Source of the DNA: Symsagittifera roscoffensis
Taxonomy: Eukaryota > Xenacoelomorpha > Acoela > Convolutidae
Direction: 5' to 3'
Assembly (NCBI RefSeq): GCF_963678635.1
Contig: NC_087065.1
Coordinates: 37,289,888 to 37,353,887, forward strand
Length of the DNA stretch: 64,000 nt
Under the pieces are notes generated by a model. The model had not been told where the DNA came from, ran no database searches, and saw nothing but the letters and a program-made list of their open reading frames with translations. This document shows positions 47,894 to 57,300 of this stretch, piece by piece; within the stretch, counting starts at the first letter, position 1; every line of letters starts with the position of its first letter. Made by a program: the position numbers and the translations under genes.

Positions 47894-49309
47894 TTATCCC
47901 CTTGACACATCGTTAGTTCCAATCATCAAGGTCACCGTGTACACTTTGGTCATCCCTAGCATCTCAAGCGTCGCCAACATCTGTGGCGTGGCCGCTCCAG
48001 CGAAACTCAAGATTCCTGTCTGCCAGTGCGACCGGATCCGGGTCAACACCCGCACGAGGCTGTCCCCTATGATCAGGTGGACCGCACCTTCTGGCAGACG
48101 GGGTGGCGCAAGATACTCCACCCAGGCTGCATCATGAAAGGAGTCCCTCCTGGCTTTCTGTTCCGCATTCCAATCCAGCCGATTGTGCCTGTGGTACCTC
48201 CTCTCTGTGTTTTTCTTATAACTCGAGATCACGACGCTCCTGACCGGCTGTTCCCTCCAAGTCGGGGGAAGCTCCGGTCTTGCCGAACTTTCACGACTTT
48301 TCTGCCGTAATTTCTCGCCCAGCTCTTTCAGACGCGATGAGCCGCCGCTCACCTGACTGTCACTCGAGGTCGAGGTTGGGGTATATCCCGGCAGCACCAC
48401 ATCCATCAGCGGGCGTACGGGTTGCGTCTCTAGGCTACGCAAGGAAGACGTTGCGTCATTCGGTATCCAGACTTCCAACCCTTCACTCATGTGTTCCCGG
48501 GCCTCGCGGTCAAGGTTGAACCGTGCTCTTTCTCTGGGGACTTCATCCACCTCCATGCGTGACTCTGGTCTCGAGCTGGTAACCACTCGCTCTTTCGGCC
48601 TGGCTCCCTTTTGTGCGTCAAGTTCGCGTTGTCGTTGTTCTATTCTCTCCAACTCCGACTTCAGTTGTTCACAATTCGCGGCATTCTCCCGCACCCTTAG
48701 CTCCTGCTGATGTTCAGCCTTTAGCATCTCAAGCAACCTCAGAGTCTGATCTCGCTCATTGACCGCCTGGTCCCTTTCCAGCTGAACCTTCTCTCGATCC
48801 AGCTTTGCCTGATCCCGATCGAGGTTCGCCTTATTCCTTTCCTTCTGCGTCTTTTCGAGCTCTTTCTTTAGAACACCAAGATCCGGGAATGCCTCGGTCG
48901 TCTGTTGTGCTCGCGTCATTGATAGCACTTTACTCGAGCTTTGGCCTGTAGATCTTGCTGTTGGCCTAGTTGGTAGTGGGAATTCCCCTGCGCCATATTC
49001 GGTATTGTTACTCAGGCCAGGATTCCTTGCCATGTCAAAGCCCCTTACTCCTCCATCCACATTCCAAGACAACCATCTGGTCTGTTCTTGGTTTGATATA
49101 CCCTCGGTGGTGCAGCCGATCATCAAGACAGCCTCCGTCGCAGACTCCCTGCATTCACCCTGGTCTTCCAACTGGAGGATGGCATTCAGCATTACCGCCA
49201 TTCTCTCGTCTATCTGGGTATAGTCCAGGTCCCTCAGGCGTCTGTACAGCTCATCAACAGTAGGCTTCTTCAGGGCCGCGGGCATGGACTTCCAGAATCT
49301 GTCTGCCAT
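47894..49309 (-). CDS. SGNH ORF, N-terminal part: coiled coil and esterase blocks I-III
   Basis: A 471-codon frame from the ATG at 49309 (MADRFWKSM). The N-terminal ~130 residues are of no known type. A long heptad-rich coiled coil with an ...RDQAKLDREKVQLERDQ pattern spans ~150-240, then a disordered Arg/Ser-rich linker. The SGNH hydrolase begins at VHLIIGDSLVRVL (~411, block I with the Ser nucleophile), continues through SFAGAATPQML (block II Gly region) and reaches LMIGTNDVSRG (~461, block III G-x-N-D). The frame then stops with TAA inside the domain, and resumes in the same frame to give block V. The stop is therefore a nonsense change in this copy or a recoding site. Catalytic residues from all blocks are present in the two halves. 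Confidence 0.8.
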   Translation of the reverse strand: MADRFWKSMPAALKKPTVDELYRRLRDLDYTQIDERMAVMLNAILQLEDQGECRESATEAVLMIGCTTEGISNQEQTRWLSWNVDGGVRGFDMARNPGLSNNTEYGAGEFPLPTRPTARSTGQSSSKVLSMTRAQQTTEAFPDLGVLKKELEKTQKERNKANLDRDQAKLDREKVQLERDQAVNERDQTLRLLEMLKAEHQQELRVRENAANCEQLKSELERIEQRQRELDAQKGARPKERVVTSSRPESRMEVDEVPRERARFNLDREAREHMSEGLEVWIPNDATSSLRSLETQPVRPLMDVVLPGYTPTSTSSDSQVSGGSSRLKELGEKLRQKSRESSARPELPPTWREQPVRSVVISSYKKNTERRYHRHNRLDWNAEQKARRDSFHDAAWVEYLAPPRLPEGAVHLIIGDSLVRVLTRIRSHWQTGILSFAGAATPQMLATLEMLGMTKVYTVTLMIGTNDVSRG

Positions 49310-49832
49310 TCTTTGTGACTTCGGGATGTATACAGGTATGCGTTAACCAGCTCAAGAATTACCTTACCAGCTCAAGAATTACCTTACCGACTCAAGTATT
49401 ACCCAACCCAAGAATTCTCTAGAAATGTTCCCTTGCAAACACTTGCTGTAGGTGTCGATTATCGCGAGTTCAATCAAGATTTCTCTTTCTGTCTCTCGCT
49501 TGAGTGTAGTTGGATTTTCAACTTTGTTTTTCAAACTTGATCTGAAAACAGAAACCACATTAAGACCTAACATGTCATGCTCCTAACCTAGAAACCCCCC
49601 CTTTTTTACCAGTATGGTTAAAATTTTATCATTTTCATTCTATTTAAAACGATTCAATTGGAATTTCCTTAAAAGCATGCAGATTCATTTTATGTTTTAG
49701 CACCGTTAATTCTTTTTTAAAATTTAATTGTCATGCCAATCACGTCTTAAGATCCCTTTACCTGTGCCGCACCCCAGTACCTAACTCAAGACTCCTCCCT
49801 CACACCCAACTCGAGACCCCCGTGTCCCCAAC
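49310..49832 (-). other. Gap between pol extension and SGNH ORF, with donor-like repeats
   Basis: 523 nt without a usable ORF. Near 49349-49400 the minus strand repeats TTGAGCTGGTAAGGTAATTC about two and a half times, placing GGTAAG splice-donor-like words in tandem. The rest is AT-rich, unlike the flanking coding blocks. It could hold splice signals for a subgenomic mRNA of the downstream ORFs; this is inference. Confidence 0.5.
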
Positions 49833-51329
49833 TCAGGCGATGCTCAAGTAGTATTTTTTGTGCAGATACACCATTATCTCAGTTTCTGCAAAGACTACAT
49901 GTAGGATAGCGTACAATTCCCTCGAGCTCAGTTTGCCCCTGTTTGGGTCATACACCGGCATTGAGACCTCCGTTATTCCTCTTTCAGTCATGAAGTCTCG
50001 TAGTCTTGTTAGTGCCAACATCACGTGTTCGGGATCAATTGTTTTCCTGTCATTGACCCTCGTCACTAGGAAGCACAGATATTTGCCAGGGACTTGTGCT
50101 ACTGACGGTGGAAGCGCTGCCATCCCTCCTAGTCCTGGTCTCTGTCTGAACAGAAACTCCACGTTCTGGTACTCTCTTCTGAAGTCAGCTTCCAATCTTG
50201 ATTTGAAACTCATGTCCGCCGTGATGCAGATCGCGCTAGTCCTGTTTGACAGGATGAAGTCACTATCCGTTATCATGATGTTCTCCGAGTACTCATTGGG
50301 TATTTCAAATTTCGTTTTGAAATTCCGACCTATGGTAGGCTCCGGCTCTTGTTCTTCCAGTTCCAATTCGCTTGTTTCTCTCACTTCCTTGAGCTTCTTT
50401 ATCATCAAATTTTTGGTGTGGGTAAGTCCTACCCCCACTCCCCGGACAAAAATATTTATCGACGTCCCCGTCGATGTTGTCGGGTCTGAATTGTCCTGAG
50501 GAATGTCCAGTGGCCTGTCTGTTGCCGTCCATCCGAAAAAAGGATCCTCTGTCTTCATGTAATTTGCCGCTGATACATCGACTTGTTGAATGCTTTGTCC
50601 TTCGTGGCTCTCGTCTTTGACATCGCGCATCCACTCTAGTATCCTCAAGTTCGTGTTCTCCCTCCTCTCTATCTCACTCTGCTCGAGATCCGTCTCTAAT
50701 TCCGGCGTCGAGTGGTCTTCCTGCGGATAGTGTCCACCATCGTCAATGACCTGCCATTCCTCTCCGGCTTCCAGTTCGCCTGCGCTCAGTAGTTCCTCGC
50801 CCAATTTGTCTGGCTGTATCTTATCGATCAAGAAGTCATCCCCGTACCTGTTGTACCTCATGCTGGTGCGTTTACGATTGCCAGTCCTGGTTTTCGGTGG
50901 TGTCGGTCGATCCGGCTCCATCCACTTTGGCACCTCATCTTGCTCCGGGTCGTTCCAGTCTTCTTCTACAAATGATCCTGCATCAGACTCCCCTCCTATC
51001 TTTTCGTTGTCGTCCAAACTCAAGTTCTCATTACCATCATTTTTCTCTCTGGTGCCTTTTTCATTCACTTCACACGCTGGCTCTACCACCAGGTACTCAA
51101 GACCCTCCATGTCCTTCGGTATGCACCAATCTTCTGGGGACGGGACGTGAGGCTTCAGATTTTCATAATGTGCCGCTCGCCCAGTACTCAAGCGATAGAA
51201 CCGTCCTTGTTGATGAACCTCCGTTATCATGAATGGTTCCCTCCACTTCTTGAGTAGTTTCTTTGTTCCCTTGGGCGGTATGACATTTTGGAAGACCCAC
51301 ACGTATTGGCCCACTTCATATGGCTTTGC
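49833..51329 (-). CDS. Integrase C-terminal domain plus extension ending in macro-like domain
   Basis: It is in frame with gag-pol, separated from it only by a TGA (51330-51332). The first ~65 residues (YEVGQYVWVFQNV, KWREPFMITEV, RFYRL) fit the SH3-like / GPY-F end of Ty3/gypsy integrases, which binds DNA. A ~280-residue acidic linker follows. The last ~130 residues follow the order of TARG1/OARD1-type macro domains: ITDSDFIL, DMSFKSRLEADFRREY, GKYLCFLVTRVNDRKT, HVMLALTRLRDFMTERGITEVSMP, then LYAILHVVFAETEIMVYL. Active TARG1 proteins have a glycine-rich loop with a catalytic Asp after the SMP motif. Here that place reads VYDPNRGKLSSREL, so hydrolase activity looks doubtful and binding or structural use is more likely. 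The macro call is by pattern only. Confidence 0.6.
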   Translation of the reverse strand, partial: AKPYEVGQYVWVFQNVIPPKGTKKLLKKWREPFMITEVHQQGRFYRLSTGRAAHYENLKPHVPSPEDWCIPKDMEGLEYLVVEPACEVNEKGTREKNDGNENLSLDDNEKIGGESDAGSFVEEDWNDPEQDEVPKWMEPDRPTPPKTRTGNRKRTSMRYNRYGDDFLIDKIQPDKLGEELLSAGELEAGEEWQVIDDGGHYPQEDHSTPELETDLEQSEIERRENTNLRILEWMRDVKDESHEGQSIQQVDVSAANYMKTEDPFFGWTATDRPLDIPQDNSDPTTSTGTSINIFVRGVGVGLTHTKNLMIKKLKEVRETSELELEEQEPEPTIGRNFKTKFEIPNEYSENIMITDSDFILSNRTSAICITADMSFKSRLEADFRREYQNVEFLFRQRPGLGGMAALPPSVAQVPGKYLCFLVTRVNDRKTIDPEHVMLALTRLRDFMTERGITEVSMPVYDPNRGKLSSRELYAILHVVFAETEIMVYLHKKYYLSIA

Positions 51330-54300
51330 TCATAATATTTTTTCGTCATATTTCCTGCGTTGCCTCATTTGCGCTTGCGCCGTGTTCCTCCTGCATAGCT
51401 CGTTCAACTCCTGTTGTCTTTTGATCGCTTCTTTCACGTATGCCTGAGGCGACGTCCTTTTCCCTTCGTATTCCGGGTAAAAGAATGTCAGAGGCATTGC
51501 TCTCTCCCTGCCCGTCAACATCATGAAAGGACTGATGCCCGTCGTTGAGTGCTGTGTACTGTTGTAGGCTCCTACTACCTGTGGCAGATATTTGTCCCAG
51601 TCCGTCATGTATCTTGAGCAGTACACCCTTAACATGTTGACCAATGTCCTGTTCTGTCTCTCTACCAACCCATTGGTCTGTGGATGATAGGTCGTCGAGT
51701 GTGCTTGAGCAATGTGCGATCTCTTCATCAATTCTTTTGTCAAGTCCCCCACGAAAGCTTTGCCGTTGTCCGACTGGAAAGTCATTGGACAACCATACCG
51801 CGATATCCAATGCGTTATCAGATGATCACATGTCTCTTCGGCCGAGGCTGTCTGGCACGGAACCGCTTCCGCCAACTTTGTGAAGTGATCTATTATAACC
51901 AGTATCTGGTTATATCCCGACTCTGTCATGCAGATTTTTTGATGGTCTATCTGCACCACTTCATTGAACTCCGAGCTCTCAACGGACTTGAGGGGAAACT
52001 TCATCTTCCTTGGGTCTTTTACCTGGAGACATGCCAGGCAGGCATTCACCCATCTCTCGTAAGCTTTTCTCATTCCTGGCCAATCAAATCTGTGAAGTAT
52101 CCTTTGTTGTACTTTGTCTATCCCCTGGTGGCCCATCTGGTCGTGTGATCTGAAAAGCACCTCTGTCTGGTACAATTGTGGTAGTATGATGAGGTTGTGT
52201 TTGTGTAATATCTTTTCCTCATCTCTCCTCTTGCACGCTACCACTCCATCAGCTGTGTGATAAAGTAAGTCTTTCTTTTCTTTGTAGAACTGGCTCAAGA
52301 TCTTGTAGCTGTCTTCCTCAAGTTCCCCCTTCTCCTTGACCCCCGACTGGATCCATTTGGAGAGGTTACTTGTCATTTTGTCATTCTTCTGGGCTCTTAT
52401 TAGGTCTGACAGCCTATATCTCGCCTTGACATGCTCCTTTAGCACCATGATCTGTCCATTCATCTCACCAGGGTTGTGGATGTCATCACTCAGTTTCACG
52501 CATATCATCCTTTTCACGATTTTCATATCATCTTCTGGCACCAGATTCGTTCTGATGTTTGAGTTGCATGATAGTTCCCTGAATGGTTTCCTTGCGACCG
52601 CAATTTTCTCAAGTTCCTCACCACCTCGCATCTCCTGTATGTCCATGTTGTATGTTCCCGAAGATGGATCCGTCTGTAACTCCCTGTCGTGGCGCCTTGT
52701 CTTCTCTTCCGCCAATATCATGAACAGACTGTCTTGGTTTTCGCTGCTCTCATCCGAGTCTTCATCCCATCCTTCACGCTCCCCGGACAATTTTCCTTCT
52801 CCGGTTCCTTTTTCCGTGAACCTGGAACACTCCCCGGACTCTTGACCTAGTCCCAGGTGTTCAGTATCTTCCTTGAACGTCACTTTCTTTTTCCTAACCT
52901 TGGTCTGCTCCAGAATGTCTTCGGGGATTTTGTCAACTAGTGACCGCACGACATCTTTGCTGTCAGTGACGCTTCCTCTTGATGAGTCAGTATCGTTCAT
53001 TGTCTCTTTTCTCCGAAGTATAGTGAATTCCGGTTTCTCTTGACCCTTCTCCTGGATCACGGGCTTATCATCTGATAGTTTCTCGAGCAACCTCATTAAG
53101 TCATCATCTATCTGTGCAGTTCCTGCTTCCACCTGGTTAAGATCATAGCCTTTTGCCTTGAGCGTCTCCTTCACGATCTTCGACTTGAGTATAATCTCAA
53201 TCGGAATCCTCTTGCTCTTCTTCAAGATGGTCTTCTCTGGAGGCTCTTTAGGCAATTCAGGATGATCTTCTAGCGGTTTGCCTGACTTGTCCAGCCATCT
53301 CGTGAGTGGAAGACTGTCGTACGTTTCCTTGTCCATGAATGAGAAGCCATCTTTGATTTCAGGTCTGTCTGCCTCTCTTTGCTCTTGTCTCTCATAGAAC
53401 TCCGTCTTCTTACTCAAGCTGTCGGCATTCTGATGTTTATCTCGTGTTCTATGCTCAATTATCATGTTGTATCCATCCAGGTGAACTATCCACCTCCCAA
53501 TGTAACTTTGGTCCATTGAGTACGTTTTCAGCCAACTCAGTGCTCGATTGTCGACTCGCAACTTGAATGGCTCACTGCCCAGGTATGCCCTGTATTTTTC
53601 GACAAAGGTAACCACCGCGAACATCTCTGCTTTCGGTGCTCCGTACTTCATTTCCGTGTCACTCAGGACTTTGCTCCCGTACGCTATTGGTCTCAAGACT
53701 GTCTTCCCATTCCATTCTTGTTCTTGTTGGAGAATCCCACCAGAAATCGCGACTACCGACGCATCCGTGTCCAGCACGTACATCCCTTTCTCAGTCGGCA
53801 TACCCAGTACTGGTGCCTCACATAGCTCTTTCTTTATTCTCTGGAATGACTCTTCTGCCGCGTTGTTCCACGTGAACTTCTTGCCCTTGTGTCTCATTAA
53901 TTGTTGCATCGGGTATACTTTGTCTGCATAGCCTTTGATGAACTCTCTATAATAGTTAGCGAAACCCAGGAAGCTCATCAACTGGTGCTCTGTCTTCGGT
54001 GATTTCCAGGTCAGGACTGCTTCCACGGCGTCCGTATCAGGTCTGATGCCGTGCTTGTCTACCATCCTGCCCAAGTATTTTATTGAGTCCTTTAGTATCT
54101 CGCACTTTGATGGTTTACACTTTAGCCCCGACCTCTTCATGCATGCAAACACTTCGTCAAGTCTCTCAATGTGGTCTTCCAGTGTTGGCGTCGCTATTAC
54201 CACGTCATCCACGTAGCACATTACCAGGTTGCCATACTTCTTCGTTACACCTATCAGCGCGTGTGCCATCAACCGCTGAAACGTGGCTGTGGCATTGCAA

Positions 54301-57300
54301 AGTCCAAACGGCATCCGTTTCCATTGAAACAGACCCAGCTCGCAGGCAAACCCTGTCTTGTCCCTGTCCTGCTTCCTTAGTGGTACTTGCCAAAAGGCCG
54401 AGCCTAAATCAAGAGTCGTAAAAAATTTTGCATCACCTAACTTCGAGAGGCTCTCATCAATCCTAGGTATGGGATAGGCATCCTTCACCGTGACGGAGTT
54501 CAGGTATCGAAATTCACAACAAAACCTCAACTGGTCGCCTTTCTTTTTGGCCATCACTACTCCACACGCCCACGGTGACTTGGATGGTTCTATCATGTCA
54601 TACTCTAGTAACGTCTCGATCTCTTTTCTACACGCGTCCGATTTGTGTGGGGTCATGCGCCTCGCCCCCTCCCTGTGTGGTACCGCGTTTTCCTCAAGTT
54701 CTATTTCATGTTCAACAAAATTACAACACCCGATATCCGCCTTATGCCTCGAAAAAACTTCCTCGTTCCGCTCTAGTACGTCCTTGATGGCTTCGAGCTG
54801 TTCATCTTCCAGTTTGCCCCTCAAATGTTCAATCTCCGGCAGGACCGGTTTTTCACTTTGCATTTCATCTAGTGTGGGTCGCTCTGGAAAGTTCGAACAG
54901 CTCGACAGCCCATCATCCGTTTCTGACTTAAGTGATTTAATAAGACCTGAAGAATCTTTTATTTTCTGCAATCGTCTCAAGATACAAATTTTGTCCCTGT
55001 GATTGGGACAATCAACAACTTCATTTTGTTTTGAGTTCTCAATTGTTTCATATCGAGTTTTAACCGGTAAAGCATATCCCAGTTTCCTCCCTCTCTGTAT
55101 CGTGATCGGTATATCAAGGGTATTCAACAAGACACTGACGCAGAGGCCGCTCTTCGTTATCGAAAATGATCTTCCTAAAACAGCAGCACTTTGACTATTA
55201 GGATTTGGAACTATACACACTTGCTTGTTGTCACTTAGTTCATTGTAATTTTTCATCCTCAAACTTACGATTGCCGCTTCATTAGCTTTTAGCCTCACCC
55301 TCCTACTCAAGAATACCGGTGCTTTGTTTTCATTTGCCATTATTAAATTTACCGGTTTGATTGCGTACCTCCTATCCGGGTTCCGTATCCTGAACATTGC
55401 GTTATTTAGGTCAATCGTTACGTTGAAATTCCTGATGAAGTCTCTGCCCAAAATGAATTGGTCAGATTCATCTAGGTTTTCTACCACGATAAAGCTCATC
55501 CATAGGTTACGTTCCCCCAAATTGAGGGCTATTATCGGCGTCCTGCCCAGCACCCGAAGGGCCCCTTTGTTTGCAGCAGACAGCCGTATTCTCGAGTCTA
55601 TCAAGTCACCTTTGTCAAAGCCCATCTTCTCCCAAGTTTCGATTGGTATGACGCTCAAGACTGCTCCCGTATCCAGTAACCCACGCAATTGAGTCTTTTT
55701 GCCACTTATATCTAGCACGTGCCCTGTCACATCTGCCTCCGTCCCGATGTGCATTGCATCTTCTTCAAGCATGGCGCAGTGTCCAATCGATCTCACTTTC
55801 AACTCTTCTTTCCCTACGTAGATTTGCCCAATTAGGTCTTCGTCACATGTTATCATTGTCTTGGTGTAGATGTTGATCCCATCTATATTTAGCATCACCT
55901 CGTGTGGACCATAAGCTTCAGTATACCTGTTATCAACACGTACCGACTTGCTGCCCCCTCTCGTGAGTAGTGCTCTCAACGCTCTAGAAGTCGTTTGTGG
56001 GCTTATACAGCTCAAGTAATCTGCGTACACGTCAATGTGCATTATTGTCTGGTCTCTCGGTTCGCTCAAGTTTCTGGTTACCTCGTGGCCGCCCACTGTG
56101 ATTATCGACATTATTCTAGCCCCAATTTTCGATATGCCGAATGGCTTTCCCGTCACCATTTTTACAGTGTTACAATTCCCGGTCTTTGTTGAGCCCGGTA
56201 CAGCCTCTGGTGTTTGGTTCGATCCGGTTAATGCTTCGTTAAAATTCTGTCTTTCGATCTCCAGCTTTAGTCGTTGCTCTATTTCTTTCGCAGCCAGATC
56301 CTGTTTCACTTTGGCAATTGCTTCCGTCGCCGCTTTCTCATAATTTATCTCTAGAGAGTTCCCGGCCGCGGATTCTATCGCACCATTAACATGTGTTACA
56401 GCTTTCACTGTCTTCGTTGGCAATTCCGTGCTTGGTGCTCCTAAGTTCCTCGATTCAAACTCGTTTTGCCTGTTCCGCTGATTCTGCACCGCCGCTAATG
56501 CCAACTTGTGTTTGGGGTGACTCTGGTCCTTGACCGCTTCCCAGAACAAGGGACAATCCATTCTGAAGTGCCCCTCCTGGTTACAGAAGAAGCATCTAGC
56601 GCCTATCTTGATGATTAAGCCATTATAGTACTCGTGTTCCTCCATCTGGCTCATGTCTTCCTCATCCGGTGCGTATCCTAGGCTCTTCATGCCTTGTTTG
56701 TATGTTGTGCAGTCAGCCACGTGGTGATCCGCCGACCCGCAGTTCGCGCATGATCTGCGCTTGTCCATGTCATCTCTCGGCTTGTACCATGACGACCTCT
56801 GGGGTTGACTTCCCCCTTGCGTGTTCCTGTTTTCTGAATATGAGTATCTCCTGGGTTTCATCAGCATGTATTCCCTTGATTTCTGTCTCATTTCTTCTGG
56901 GGTTGGTGCGCTGCCTTTCGACAATGTGTAGTATGTTGCTAACATTGTCCTTAAATCATCACTCTTTACCCCATCAATGAACTTCGAGGCAATGCTAAAG
57001 TTTCTTCTGTTTGTCGACTCCTCTGGGTCACTCCTTCTTCTCAAGCTCTCAAGGTCATCTAGGAACCGATCAATTGACTCATCATCCCTCTGTCTTCTCT
57101 TTTCAAATCGCATCATCGCTTGGTGACCCTTCATGCCTGATCCGAATCGATTCAGCAAAATTTCGAAGATTTTGTCCGCGGTGTCGCGCTCTTCTTCTTT
57201 CTTTGCAACCACGCATTTTAATGCCGTGCCTTCCAGGTTGCTGAGTATGGCTGTGCATGCTTGCCTTTCATCATTTAAGTTATCTTGCTCTAGATGTAAT

